From assembly GCF_000425805.1 (NCBI RefSeq), contig NZ_KE384457.1, positions 1 to 64,000 on the forward strand: a DNA stretch of 64,000 nucleotides, given 5' to 3'. Below are positions 1-8,206 of this stretch, in pieces. Source of the DNA: Pseudomonas vranovensis DSM 16006 (GTDB lineage: Bacteria > Pseudomonadota > Gammaproteobacteria > Pseudomonadales > Pseudomonadaceae). Made by a program: the position numbers and the translations under genes. Position 1 is the stretch's first letter. Every line of letters starts with the position of its first letter. Below the pieces are notes generated by a model, which did not search any database, was not told the DNA's origin, and worked only from the letters and a program-made list of their open reading frames with translations.

Positions 1-19
1 ATCTGTACGAAGGTTACAA

Positions 20-95
20 GTCCCCTTCGTCTAGTGGCCTAGGACACCGCCCTTTCACGGCGGTAACAGGGGTTCGAGTCCCCTAGGGGACGCCA
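20..95 (+). tRNA. tRNA-Glu (TTC)
   Basis: A 76-nt cloverleaf with encoded CCA. The acceptor arms GTCCCCT and AGGGGAC pair, the T-loop reads GGTTCGAGTCC, and the anticodon in CTTTCAC is TTC, which reads glutamate codons. It is followed by a hairpin terminator. Whether other tRNAs precede it cannot be seen because the window starts 19 bases upstream. Confidence 0.97.
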
Positions 96-118
96 TTTTA
101 CCCACTTTGTGGGATTTC

Positions 119-151
119 AAGGCTCATTCGATTATTGAATGAGCCTTTTGT
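119..151 (+). terminator. Rho-independent terminator after tRNA-Glu
   Basis: The stem AAGGCTCATTC pairs with GAATGAGCCTT around a short AT-rich loop and is followed by TTTTGTTTTTT. It ends the tRNA transcript before the tetR promoter region. Confidence 0.85.
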
Positions 152-217
152 TTTTTCCTCGAAAAAAGTTTCCCTCCTCTCTGTACTCCCTGCGCGACAA
201 ACGGCAGGGGATGGCGC

Positions 218-261
218 TTGCATAAAAATATTATGAGAATAATATTCTAGACATAATATTT
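218..261 (+). promoter_or_regulatory. Promoter overlapped by a palindromic operator of the TetR gene
   Basis: A perfect 10-bp inverted repeat, AAATATTATG (226-235) and CATAATATTT (252-261), surrounds a second dyad AGAAT-AAT-ATTCT (236-248). A possible -35 TTGCAT (218-223) and -10 TAATAT (240-245) are 16 bp apart, so the -10 lies inside the dyads. The ribosome binding site GGAGG follows directly at 262-266. The layout suggests autorepression by the downstream TetR protein; that is inference. Confidence 0.6.
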
Positions 262-272
262 GGAGGCAGGTC

Positions 273-812
273 ATGAACGACAAAAAAGCGAAAACCCGCG
301 AACGGATACTCGAAGCTGCCTGTAGTGCATTGATCCAGCATGGCCCGGCCGAGCCCAGCGTCAATGAGGTCATGGGGGCGGCGGGGCTGACGGTGGGTGG
401 CTTCTATGCGCACTTCGACAGCAAGGATGCCCTGATGCTCGAAGCCTTCAGCCAGTTGCTCAATGAGCGCCGGGCACTGCTAGCCGAGGTCGATCCGAAC
501 ATGAGCGGCGAAGAGCGTCGTGCCCTGGTGGCTGCCTTCTACCTGTCGCGCAAGCACCGGGACGCGACCGAGCGCGCCTGCCCGCTGCCCAACTCCCTGG
601 GCGAGATGTCGCGCCTGCCAGATGCTTTTCGTGAGGTGCTGGCCGAGCACATCGAATTGATGATGGCCAATCTCGCCGACAGCCCCGAAGAAGCCGACAA
701 AGTCCTGGCAGACCTGGCCTTGATGGTCGGTGGCTTGGCCTTGGCACGTGCCCTGGGCACTGACGAACTGTCTGATCGTATTCTGCGTGCCGCCAAGTCG
801 GCGGTTGTCTGA
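273..812 (+). CDS. TetR/AcrR family transcriptional regulator
   Basis: A 179-aa protein with the normal length of TetR repressors. Residues about 8-55 form the DNA-binding region, including the recognition-helix stretch GLTVGGFYAHFDSKDALM. The rest is a helical ligand-binding domain. A strong GGAGG sits seven bases before the ATG. The gene stands 27 bp before an alpha/beta hydrolase and a thioesterase on the same strand, so those are candidate targets, together with its own promoter, which carries a perfect inverted repeat. The ligand cannot be deduced. The hydrolase-side neighbours hint at an acyl or ester compound, which is only inference. Confidence 0.9.
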   Translation: MNDKKAKTRERILEAACSALIQHGPAEPSVNEVMGAAGLTVGGFYAHFDSKDALMLEAFSQLLNERRALLAEVDPNMSGEERRALVAAFYLSRKHRDATERACPLPNSLGEMSRLPDAFREVLAEHIELMMANLADSPEEADKVLADLALMVGGLALARALGTDELSDRILRAAKSAVV

Positions 813-839
813 ACCTGCGAGACCTACCGGAGCGAAGCG

Positions 840-1673
840 ATGAACACCTTGACCTGGATTCGTAGCGTCAACGGCACCCTCGGACGACTGGCGCCGGAAC
901 ATGTGGCGGGCAAAATGCGTCGGGCCTTCATGACACCGCGCAACTTGCCAGCGCGTGAATGGGAACTGCCGTTGTTGGCGCGTGCAGAGCGTATCACCTT
1001 GCGTTTCGGGCTGTCGGCCCTGCGCTGGGGCAAGGGGCCTACAGTGCTGCTGATGCACGGCTGGGAAGGGCGGCCCACCCAGTTTGCGCACCTGATCGAT
1101 ACCTTGGTGCAGTCGGGCTATACCGCCGTGTCACTGGAAGGGCCGGCTCATGGTCACTCGCCGGGCCACCAGGCAAACGTCGTGTTGTTTGCCCGGGCGC
1201 TACTGGAGGCGGCCGCCGAGTTGCCACCACTTAAAGCCGTGATCGGCCACTCCATGGGTGGCGCCAGCGTCATGCTCGCGCTGCAGTGGGGGTTGCGTGC
1301 AGAGCGGGCGGTCAGTATTGCCGCCCCCGCGCAGTTGATGGGCGTATTGCGTAGCTTTGCCCATCGCCTGGGCATGCCGGCACGGGCGCGAGCGGCCTTT
1401 ATTCGCCAGATCGAGCGTGATGTCGGGATTCAAGTCTCGCGCCTGAACGTCAGCAGCTACCAGTTGGAGATTCCGGCGTTGATCGCGCATGCCGAGGACG
1501 ACAGCCTGGTACCTTCCAGCGAGGCTCGCGCAATTCACGATGCCTGGTTCGACAGCCGCTTGATGTTGCTGCCCGAAGGTGGACACCAGCGTGTGTTGTC
1601 TGACCCGCGTTTGATTGAAGGCGTCATGGCCTTGCTGGCACGGCATGATGTGCCAGCCCGGCAATCAGCCTGA
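840..1673 (+). CDS. Alpha/beta hydrolase
   Basis: A 277-aa hydrolase. The oxyanion-hole motif HGW is at about residues 73-75, the nucleophile elbow GHSMGG gives Ser138, an acid lies in HAEDDSLVP (about 220-221), and the catalytic His is about residue 249 in EGGHQ. The complete triad indicates an active serine hydrolase such as an esterase or lipase; the substrate is unknown. There is no signal peptide, so it is probably cytosolic. It follows the TetR gene by 27 bp with GGAG before the start, suggesting co-transcription. Confidence 0.85.
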   Translation: MNTLTWIRSVNGTLGRLAPEHVAGKMRRAFMTPRNLPAREWELPLLARAERITLRFGLSALRWGKGPTVLLMHGWEGRPTQFAHLIDTLVQSGYTAVSLEGPAHGHSPGHQANVVLFARALLEAAAELPPLKAVIGHSMGGASVMLALQWGLRAERAVSIAAPAQLMGVLRSFAHRLGMPARARAAFIRQIERDVGIQVSRLNVSSYQLEIPALIAHAEDDSLVPSSEARAIHDAWFDSRLMLLPEGGHQRVLSDPRLIEGVMALLARHDVPARQSA

Positions 1674-1717
1674 GCATCCGTTACACTCTGCCCGTTCATC
1701 ACAGACCTGGAGCGGGC

Positions 1718-2158
1718 ATGAGTTGGGATCTGGCAACACCGTTCACCATCGACCTGCGTGTCGGTGCCGACGATATCGACGGCCTCGGCCACGCCAATAA
1801 TGCGGTCTATGTCACCTGGCTCGAGCGCTGCGCCTGGCGCCACTCCCAGCGCCTGGGACTGGACCTGGTCGAGTACCGCCGGCTGGACCGGGCCATGGCC
1901 GTTGTCCGCCACGAAATCGACTACCTGGCCGCTGCCTATGAGGACGACGAGTTGCAACTGGCAACCTGGATCGTCGACTGGGACCAGCGCCTGAAAATGT
2001 CTCGGCGTTTCCAGCTGGTGCGACCCAGCGATGGCACCACCTTGTTGCGAGCGCAAACAACCTTCGTCTGCATCGAGTTATCCACAGGGCGGCCCAAGCG
2101 CATGCCGAGCGAATTCATCGACGGCTACGGCCCGGCGCTGATGACCGGGACGCTGTAG
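1718..2158 (+). CDS. Acyl-CoA thioesterase, 4HBT hotdog family
   Basis: A 146-aa single hotdog-fold protein. The motif DIDGLGHANN at residues 19-28 is the 4-hydroxybenzoyl-CoA thioesterase active-site signature, with Asp19 the likely catalytic acid. Such enzymes cleave acyl-CoA thioesters to the free acid and CoA. It lies 44 bp after the hydrolase on the same strand and may belong to the same small operon. The acyl substrate is not predictable from sequence. The 3' part contains a chance TTATCCACA. Confidence 0.82.
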   Translation: MSWDLATPFTIDLRVGADDIDGLGHANNAVYVTWLERCAWRHSQRLGLDLVEYRRLDRAMAVVRHEIDYLAAAYEDDELQLATWIVDWDQRLKMSRRFQLVRPSDGTTLLRAQTTFVCIELSTGRPKRMPSEFIDGYGPALMTGTL

Positions 2159-2207
2159 CCAGCGGATTTTGCTAGACTGCCGGCCTTTTTCACCCGAGAT
2201 GCATTCC

Positions 2208-3167
2208 ATGCAAATTGCCCTGGCCCCGATGGAGGGGCTGGTCGACAACATCCTTCGTGACGTACTGACCCAAGTGGGTGGTATCGACTGGTGCGTCACC
2301 GAGTTCATTCGCGTCTGCGACCGGCTGCTGCCGGCAGCCACCTTCGACAAACTGGCGCCGGAGCTGCGTCATGGTGCGCAGACCCTGGCCGGAGTGCCTT
2401 TGCGCGTGCAGCTTCTGGGTTCGGACCCGGTGTGCCTCGCCGAGAACGCCGTCCTGGCGTGTGAGTTGGGGGCACCGGTGATCGACCTGAACTTCGGCTG
2501 CCCGGCCAAGACGGTGAACAAGTCCCGTGGGGGTGCGGTACTGCTCAAGGAGCCAGAGTTGCTCCATGCCATTCTGAGGGAAGTGCGCCGTGCGGTACCT
2601 GCACACATTCCGGTAACCGCCAAGATGCGCCTGGGCTTCGACAGCCCGGACGGCGCCCTGGACTGCGCCCTGGCCCTGGCTGAAGGCGGCGCCGAACAGT
2701 TGGTGGTGCATGCGCGGACCAAGGTCGATGGCTACAAGCCACCTGCGCATTGGGAATGGGTGGCCCGGGTGCAGGACGTGGTCAAGGTGCCGGTCTACGC
2801 CAACGGTGAAGTCTGGACCCTTGACGACTGGCGACGCTGCCGCGAGGTCAGCGGTGTCGAAGACATCATGCTCGGCCGTGGCCTGGTGTCTCGTCCGGAC
2901 CTTGCCCGACAGATCGCCGCTGAACGTGATGGTGTCGAATTCGTGTCCATGGACTGGCAGAGCCTGTTGCCATTGATCCACGACTTCTGGGGCCAGGCGT
3001 GTGCGCAGTTGACCCCCAGGCAGGCGCCGGGGCGCTTGAAGCAATGGGTAGCAATGCTGACCCGTACTTACCCGGAGGCTGTCGAGCTGTTCACCGCGCT
3101 GCGCCGGGAAACCGACTGCGATCGCGTCGGGCAATTGATTGGTATGCCGGTCAGCGAGGCAGCCTGA
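2208..3167 (+). CDS. dusC: tRNA-dihydrouridine synthase C
   Basis: This enzyme reduces uridine to dihydrouridine in tRNA using FMN and NADPH; the DusC branch modifies U16 in E. coli. The start at 2208 gives 319 aa beginning MQIALAPMEG, matching the family's N-terminal FMN-binding strand; a TTG 39 bp upstream only adds an unrelated extension. The motif NFGCPAKTVNKS carries the catalytic cysteine, and the later VHARTK, YANGEV and MLGRGL segments are Dus signatures. It is a single gene, followed by the heat-shock promoter of the next gene. Confidence 0.93.
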   Translation: MQIALAPMEGLVDNILRDVLTQVGGIDWCVTEFIRVCDRLLPAATFDKLAPELRHGAQTLAGVPLRVQLLGSDPVCLAENAVLACELGAPVIDLNFGCPAKTVNKSRGGAVLLKEPELLHAILREVRRAVPAHIPVTAKMRLGFDSPDGALDCALALAEGGAEQLVVHARTKVDGYKPPAHWEWVARVQDVVKVPVYANGEVWTLDDWRRCREVSGVEDIMLGRGLVSRPDLARQIAAERDGVEFVSMDWQSLLPLIHDFWGQACAQLTPRQAPGRLKQWVAMLTRTYPEAVELFTALRRETDCDRVGQLIGMPVSEAA

Positions 3168-3186
3168 AATTTTTTTTGCAGGGTCG

Positions 3187-3214
3187 CTTGAAAAAAAAGC
3201 GGGGGTCCTTATCT
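3187..3214 (+). promoter_or_regulatory. Sigma-32 type heat-shock promoter of the small heat-shock gene
   Basis: CTTGAAA at 3187-3193 matches the sigma-32 -35 element exactly. After 13 bp comes CCTTATCT at 3207-3214, close to the CCCCATNT -10 consensus. Its position just before a small heat-shock protein gene supports the assignment. Transcription would start near 3220. Confidence 0.75.
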
Positions 3215-3220
3215 AGGGAG

Positions 3221-3284
3221 TACGCGATGCCGAAGTCGGGTCGCGTTACTAAAAACCTCGCTGATTCTCAGGAGATGCACCATG
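3221..3284 (+). promoter_or_regulatory. ROSE-like RNA thermometer in the 5' UTR
   Basis: The leader has two hairpins. The first pairs ACGCGA (3222-3227) with TCGCGT (3241-3246), with an inner CCGA/TCGG stem. The second pairs TCGCT (3258-3262) with the Shine-Dalgarno AGGA (3270-3273), leaving the central G unpaired as in the conserved U(U/C)GCU motif of ROSE elements. The start codon follows at 3282. Melting of the second hairpin at high temperature would free the ribosome binding site. Confidence 0.7.
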
Positions 3285-3728
3285 ACTACTGCTTTTTCTC
3301 TGGCTCCACTGTTCCGTCATTCCGTAGGCTTCGACCGCTTCAACGACCTGTTCGAATCCGCGGCACGTAACGAGGCGGGTAGCAGCTACCCACCCTACAA
3401 CGTTGAAAAACATGGCGATGACCACTATCGAATTGTTGTTGCCGCAGCTGGTTTCCAGGAACAAGACCTGGAGCTGCAAGTGGAAAAAGGCGTCTTGACC
3501 GTTACTGGCGGCAAGCGTGACAACAACGGTGAAAGCGTCACCTACCTGCATCAGGGTATTGCCCAACGGGCATTCAAGTTGTCCTTCCGCCTGGCCGACC
3601 ATATCGAGGTCAAAGCCGCGGGTCTGGCCAACGGCCTGCTCAGCATCGACCTGCTGCGCATCGTGCCTGAAGAGGCCAAGGCCAAGCGCATCCCGATCAA
3701 CGGGGACAGCAAGCCTGCGCTGAACTGA
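3282..3728 (+). CDS. ibpA: Small heat-shock protein (Hsp20/alpha-crystallin family, IbpA-like)
   Basis: An ATP-independent holdase chaperone that binds unfolding proteins for later refolding by DnaK and ClpB. The 148-aa protein begins MTTAFSLAPLFRHSVGFDRFNDLF, the typical IbpA N-terminus, followed by an alpha-crystallin domain (about 35-125) with NVEKHGDDHYRIVVAAAGF and ending with GLLSIDLLR; the partner-binding I-x-I-type tail is present as RIPI. Sigma-32 promoter and ROSE-like thermometer precede it and a strong terminator follows, so it is a monocistronic heat-shock gene. Confidence 0.93.
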   Translation: MTTAFSLAPLFRHSVGFDRFNDLFESAARNEAGSSYPPYNVEKHGDDHYRIVVAAAGFQEQDLELQVEKGVLTVTGGKRDNNGESVTYLHQGIAQRAFKLSFRLADHIEVKAAGLANGLLSIDLLRIVPEEAKAKRIPINGDSKPALN

Positions 3729-3742
3729 GTGCGGTGATGTAG

Positions 3743-3771
3743 AAAAGGGCACCTTCGGGTGCCCTTTTTTG
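3743..3771 (+). terminator. Rho-independent terminator of ibpA
   Basis: GGGCACC-TTCG-GGTGCCC forms a perfect stem with a stable tetraloop, preceded by AAAA and followed by TTTTTTG. The A-tract on the left lets it also serve the minus strand, where the neighbouring gene ends at 3835. Confidence 0.92.
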
Positions 3772-3834
3772 TTTGTTCTTTCCCCCTGCCATTTTTGCGG
3801 GCGCTTCGCCCTCATCGCAGCCTCGCGGCAGCGG

Positions 3835-6800
3835 CTACAGCGCCGGGGTTTCGAGGAGCATGCGGCGAAACTCGATCAGCGGCAACGGCCTGCTGTGCAG
3901 GTAGCCCTGGTACAGGAAACACCCCAGTCGCTCCAGGAACTCCAACTGCTCCGACAGCTCCACCCCCTCGGCAATCACCGCCAGATCAAGGCTTTGGGCC
4001 ATGGCCACGATGGCCCGGACAATCTCTGCATCGTTGGGGTCCAGTGGCGCATCGCGTACAAACGACTGGTCGATCTTCAGCGCATCCACCGGCAGTCGCT
4101 TGAGGTAGGTCAGCGATGAGTATCCAGTGCCAAAATCATCCATGGCAAAGCTCACGCCGTAACGCTTGAGCTCACGCATTTTGCTGATGGTGTCTTCCAG
4201 GTTCTGGATCACGATCCCTTCGGTGATTTCCAGCTTGAGCATCTTGTATGGCAGGCGGAAGTCATCGAGGCTGCGCAGCACACGTTCGACAAAGTCGTTC
4301 TGGCGAAACTGGCGGGGGCTGATGTTCACGCACAGGCTGAAGTCGTCGGGGTCGATCAGGTGATCTCGTAGCATGCCGGCACAGGCATCGCAGGCTTCTT
4401 CCAGGATCCAGCTACCCACTTCGAGAATCAGGCCGCTTTCTTCCAGTACCTGGATGAACTGTGCCGGGGGCTGCTGGCCCAGTTGCGGGTGATGCCAGCG
4501 CAACAGCACTTCGGCGCCGACAATGCGGTTGTCGCGGGCATCGACCTGTGGCTGGAAGTGCAGGGCAAGTTCACCGCGGGCCAGGGCCAGGCGCAGGTCG
4601 CTTTCCATGCGCAGACGCTCGCTGGCGGCCTTTTGCATGGTGGAATGGAACAGTTGGGTGGTGTTGCGGCCGGAATCCTTGGCCCGGTACAGGGCGATGT
4701 CGGCGCGCTTGAGCAGGTCGGCCGGCGTCGAGCCGTGATCGGGAATCAGCGCCACACCGATGCTGGGGGTGACCTGCAGGCGCTGGCCATCCAGGGACAT
4801 TGGTTCGGCCAGCAATTCGCGCAAGGTATCGGCCAGTTCCCGGACCTTTTCCGTGACCTCGTCGCGACTGCCTTCCAAGCCGCTGAGCAGCACCACGAAT
4901 TCATCACCTCCCAGGCGCGCGACGGTGTCTTCCAGGCGCACGCTGGCTTCCAGGCGGGCGGTAATGATCTTCAGAACCGTGTCGCCCACCGGATGGCCCA
5001 GGGAGTCGTTGATGTGCTTGAAGTGATCCAGGTCGAGGAACAATAGGGCACCGCGCAGATTGTGGCGCTTGAGCAAGGCGATCTGCTGGCTCAGGCGGTC
5101 CATCAGCAAGGCGCGGTTGGGCAGGTTGGTGAGTGGGTCGTGGTAGGCCAGGTGGCGGATCTGCGCCTGGGCATTCTTCAATTGGCTGACGTCTCGGGCA
5201 GTCAGCAACAGGCACTCCGTTTCGTTCAGCACGAGCGGCTCGATCGACACTTCTACCGTCAGTATCTCGCCACGCTTGTTGCGCCCGAGCATTTCCCGGT
5301 GGTGTACCCGGCCCCTGTCCTGCAGTTCGCTGATCAGGGCCGTGCGTTGCTTGTCATCGGCCCAGATGCCGATTTCATACACGGTGCGGCCGATGACTTC
5401 GGCCGAACTGTAGCCGGTCAGGCGACAAAAGCCGTCGTTGACTTCCAGGTAGCGGCCGCTTTCGAGTTCGGTGATGGTGATGGCGTCTGGGCTCGAGTGG
5501 AACGCTTTGGCGAATTTCTCCTCGCTGGCCTTGAGCGCGGCCTCGGCCCGTTGCTGCTGAGTGATGTCGCGCAGGGTAGTGACGCTGCAAGGGTGATTGT
5601 CGACCGTGATCAGGCGGCTGGAAATCACGCAGGTCAGCGGTTGGCCATCCTTGTGGTTGACCACCACCGCGACATTGTTCAAAGCCTGGTCGCGAATCAC
5701 TTGCTCGATGCGTCGGGCGCGCTCGGCGGATTCTGCCCACAAGCCGATTTCTTCGGCGGTATGGCCGATGACCTGGTCAGTGCCCCAGCCGAAAATCTGG
5801 GTAAACGCCGGATTGATCTCGATGAATCGGCCGCTGTCCTGGCGGGTGACGCAGATCGGGTCGGGGCTGGCCTGGAACAGGCTGGCGAATTTTTCTTCCG
5901 AACTGGTCAGCCGTTGTTCGCGCTCGACCTGGTCGGTGATGTCCAGCAAGGTGCCAGCCATGCGCAGGGGCTTGCCGTGTTCGTCGCGATACAGCCGGGC
6001 CCGGCTTTCTATGTAGCGCGAAGTGCCGTTTTCCAGCTGGATATGGTAGGTGATCTGGTAATTGCCGGCGGGGCCCTCGCGAAGGCTGCGGTAGGCTTGG
6101 CGCATGGTGCTGCGCTCAAGTTCCGGCACGCCCTCGAAGAAGGCCTCGAAGGACTCATGGAAGGGGACCGGCTCAAGGCCATGCAGCTCGGCAGCGCGGG
6201 CCGAGCCATAGAGCATGCCGCTGGGAATATGCCAGTCCCAGGTGCCCAGCTGGGCGGAGTCCAGGGCCAGGTCCAGGCGTTCCTGGCTGTCCTTGAGGGC
6301 TTGTTCGGCGCGTTTGCGTTCGCTGGTGTCGACAAAGGTGCTGAGCAGGTAGACCGTGCCTTCGAGTTCGATGTTCTGGGTGCTGAGGATACCGTCGTGG
6401 ATCTTGCCGCTGCTGGCGCGGAACTGCACCTCCATTGTCACCGGGCCACTGTTGCCCCGGGTGGCTTCAAGCACGGCATTGCGCTGCTGCGGGTTGGCCC
6501 ACAGGCCCAGCTCGAGGGTGGTCTTGTTGATGACCTGGTGGCCAGGCCAGCCGAGGATCTGCTCGAAGTGCTGGTTGACCTCGTGGATCAGGCCGTCGGA
6601 GCGGCGGGTGAGCAGCACCACGTTGGGACTCAGGTGAAACAGCGTGGCAAAGCGCTTCTCCGAATTGATCAGCGCGGTTTCCCGGTCTCGCTGGCGGGTG
6701 ATTTCGCGGATCACGCCAATCATCTGCGGGCGACCCAGTTTGTCCTTTGCCAGGCTGCCGTTGATTTCCAGCCAGTGCAGGCTGCCATCTGGCCAGCGGA

Positions 6801-7128
6801 TACGATGGCGCAGGGCTTGCTCCACCGGCTCGCCGTTGATAACGGCATGAAAGGCCTGCAGGGTGCGGGCGCGATCTTCGGCAGGCAGCAATTCGAGATA
6901 GTCCAGGTCATTGGGCAAGGGTTGATCCGGGTCGAAGCCGAACAGGGCCTGGGTGCCGCGTGACCAACTGATTTGCCCGGTTTCTATGTCCCAGAACCAG
7001 GCGCCCAGGTGCGCGCCATTGAGCGCCGCCAACAGTTGTGGGGCGTTCTCCCAGGTCTGCTCCGACGCCTGGGGATCCGCCGCATGGATGCGTGGCAGGC
7101 GCGGAAAGCGGTTTGCTGATTTGGGCAT
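3835..7128 (-). CDS. Five-PAS GGDEF-EAL cyclic-di-GMP protein
   Basis: A 1097-aa protein with no membrane segment. Five PAS/PAC units (about 35-150, 155-275, 285-405, 410-530, 535-650) precede a GGDEF domain (about 660-825) and an EAL domain (about 845-1090). The GGDEF motif is intact (ARLGGDEF) and RLED five residues upstream is a product-inhibition I-site. The EAL signature reads EVLLRW, but later phosphodiesterase motifs such as DDFGTGYSSL and KIDQSF are intact. It therefore could make and break cyclic di-GMP; which activity dominates cannot be judged. The PAS array suggests cytosolic sensing of redox, ligand or light signals. Confidence 0.93.
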   Translation of the reverse strand: MPKSANRFPRLPRIHAADPQASEQTWENAPQLLAALNGAHLGAWFWDIETGQISWSRGTQALFGFDPDQPLPNDLDYLELLPAEDRARTLQAFHAVINGEPVEQALRHRIRWPDGSLHWLEINGSLAKDKLGRPQMIGVIREITRQRDRETALINSEKRFATLFHLSPNVVLLTRRSDGLIHEVNQHFEQILGWPGHQVINKTTLELGLWANPQQRNAVLEATRGNSGPVTMEVQFRASSGKIHDGILSTQNIELEGTVYLLSTFVDTSERKRAEQALKDSQERLDLALDSAQLGTWDWHIPSGMLYGSARAAELHGLEPVPFHESFEAFFEGVPELERSTMRQAYRSLREGPAGNYQITYHIQLENGTSRYIESRARLYRDEHGKPLRMAGTLLDITDQVEREQRLTSSEEKFASLFQASPDPICVTRQDSGRFIEINPAFTQIFGWGTDQVIGHTAEEIGLWAESAERARRIEQVIRDQALNNVAVVVNHKDGQPLTCVISSRLITVDNHPCSVTTLRDITQQQRAEAALKASEEKFAKAFHSSPDAITITELESGRYLEVNDGFCRLTGYSSAEVIGRTVYEIGIWADDKQRTALISELQDRGRVHHREMLGRNKRGEILTVEVSIEPLVLNETECLLLTARDVSQLKNAQAQIRHLAYHDPLTNLPNRALLMDRLSQQIALLKRHNLRGALLFLDLDHFKHINDSLGHPVGDTVLKIITARLEASVRLEDTVARLGGDEFVVLLSGLEGSRDEVTEKVRELADTLRELLAEPMSLDGQRLQVTPSIGVALIPDHGSTPADLLKRADIALYRAKDSGRNTTQLFHSTMQKAASERLRMESDLRLALARGELALHFQPQVDARDNRIVGAEVLLRWHHPQLGQQPPAQFIQVLEESGLILEVGSWILEEACDACAGMLRDHLIDPDDFSLCVNISPRQFRQNDFVERVLRSLDDFRLPYKMLKLEITEGIVIQNLEDTISKMRELKRYGVSFAMDDFGTGYSSLTYLKRLPVDALKIDQSFVRDAPLDPNDAEIVRAIVAMAQSLDLAVIAEGVELSEQLEFLERLGCFLYQGYLHSRPLPLIEFRRMLLETPAL

Positions 7129-7195
7129 CGGTACCAGACCTTTGGCAGGTGACGCGTCCTTGAGGGTCCTACTGACTGGGTTCTACCTCAATGGC

Positions 7196-8074
7196 TCAGG
7201 GGTGCCGTGCATGGCTGTCGAGCAGGGCCATGAAGGCTTTGGCGGCATTCGATAGCGTTCGCTCGGTGTGCAGAATGTAGCCTAGCTGGCGGGACAGCTG
7301 TATGCCCGGCAAAGCGATAGGCGCAACCTGCTCATCGAGCATAGTACGTGGCAGCACACTCCACGCCAGGCCGATGGAAACCATCATCTTGATGGTTTCC
7401 AGGTAGTTGGTGCTCATGGCAATGTTCGGCGTCAGGCCCTGGGCCTCGAACAGTCGCTGAACAATGTGATGGGTAAACGTATTGCCACCGGGAAACACCG
7501 CCGGGTGGTGGGCGACATCGGCAAGGCTCACTGAGCCATTGCGTGCCAGCGGGTGTTCCGGGGCAGCGACGAAGTCCAGCAGGTCGTCCCAGACCGGCAC
7601 CGCCCTGACCAGTGGGTGCGGCTCGGGTGCCAGGGTGATCACGGCAATTTCTGCGCGGCCATGGAGAATCTCGTCGTAGGCAGCCTCCGAATCCAGGAAC
7701 TGTATATCCAGTGCAACCTCAGGGTATTGGCGGGTGAATGCCCGCAGAACCGGGGGTAACCGGTGCAAGCCGATGTGGTGGCTGGTGGCGAGGGTCAGGC
7801 GACCTGCCACTTCACCGGTGAGATTGGTGAGGGCGCGGCGAGTGTCGTCCAGTACGTTGATGATCTGGTAGGCACGTGGCAGCAGGGCGCGGCCGGCTTC
7901 AGTGAGGTTGACCTCTCGCCCGAGGCGATCGAACAGGCGCAGGTCCAGCTGTTGCTCAAGCCCGGCTATACGTTTGCTGATGGCAGGTTGAGTCAGGTGC
8001 AGGCGTTCGCCGGCCCCTGAAAAGCTGCCGGTTTCAGCCACGGCAATAAATGCATTGAGGTTGGCGAGGTCCAC
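7196..8074 (-). CDS. LysR family transcriptional regulator, divergent from leuC
   Basis: A typical LysR regulator with an N-terminal winged HTH (AVAETGSFSGAGERLHLTQP then AISKRIAGLEQQL) and a C-terminal periplasmic-binding-like effector domain. I prefer the GTG at 8074, giving MDLANLNAF, over the upstream ATG at 8107: the extra 11 residues overlap a palindrome and are not family-like, and AAGGGA stands before the GTG. It is divergent from the leucine operon with about 130 bp between, so control of leuCD is possible but unproven. Pseudomonads commonly keep a LysR gene at this place. Confidence 0.88.
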   Translation of the reverse strand: MDLANLNAFIAVAETGSFSGAGERLHLTQPAISKRIAGLEQQLDLRLFDRLGREVNLTEAGRALLPRAYQIINVLDDTRRALTNLTGEVAGRLTLATSHHIGLHRLPPVLRAFTRQYPEVALDIQFLDSEAAYDEILHGRAEIAVITLAPEPHPLVRAVPVWDDLLDFVAAPEHPLARNGSVSLADVAHHPAVFPGGNTFTHHIVQRLFEAQGLTPNIAMSTNYLETIKMMVSIGLAWSVLPRTMLDEQVAPIALPGIQLSRQLGYILHTERTLSNAAKAFMALLDSHARHP

Positions 8075-8088
8075 GGTGCAGGTATTCC

Positions 8089-8149
8089 CTTTGGTTATCC
8101 AAAGCATAAAAATTATGAATTTGAGTTATTCAATCTACCGGCATAGCAT
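8089..8149 (+). promoter_or_regulatory. leuC promoter and LysR-type dyads
   Basis: Two inverted repeats lie between the divergent genes: CTTTGG-TTAT-CCAAAG (8089-8104) and TGAAT-N7-ATTCA (8116-8132). TTGAGT (8121-8126) and TAGCAT (8144-8149) separated by 17 bp form a plausible promoter toward leuC. The second dyad overlaps its -35. LysR proteins usually bind such interrupted dyads, but binding here is inference. Confidence 0.45.
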
Positions 8150-8206
8150 CGTCCGTACAAGCCAAGGGGTTATTGGCATAGAAAGACGCTGATGAGGAAC
8201 AGTCTG

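Noticed and set aside
20..272. Possible integration site at tRNA-Glu
   Set aside because: No integrase and no repeated tRNA 3' end follow; the downstream genes look like ordinary Pseudomonas genes.
2078..2086. A perfect DnaA box TTATCCACA
   Set aside because: It is single, lies within the thioesterase coding region, and no dnaA, dnaN or AT-rich cluster is near. Chance match.
5062..6963. A 633-residue open frame antisense to the GGDEF-EAL gene
   Set aside because: It mirrors the codon pattern of a GC-rich gene, has no ribosome binding site and no recognisable domain. Same reasoning for the long antisense frames at 8533-11031, 34702-37548 and 43991-46432.
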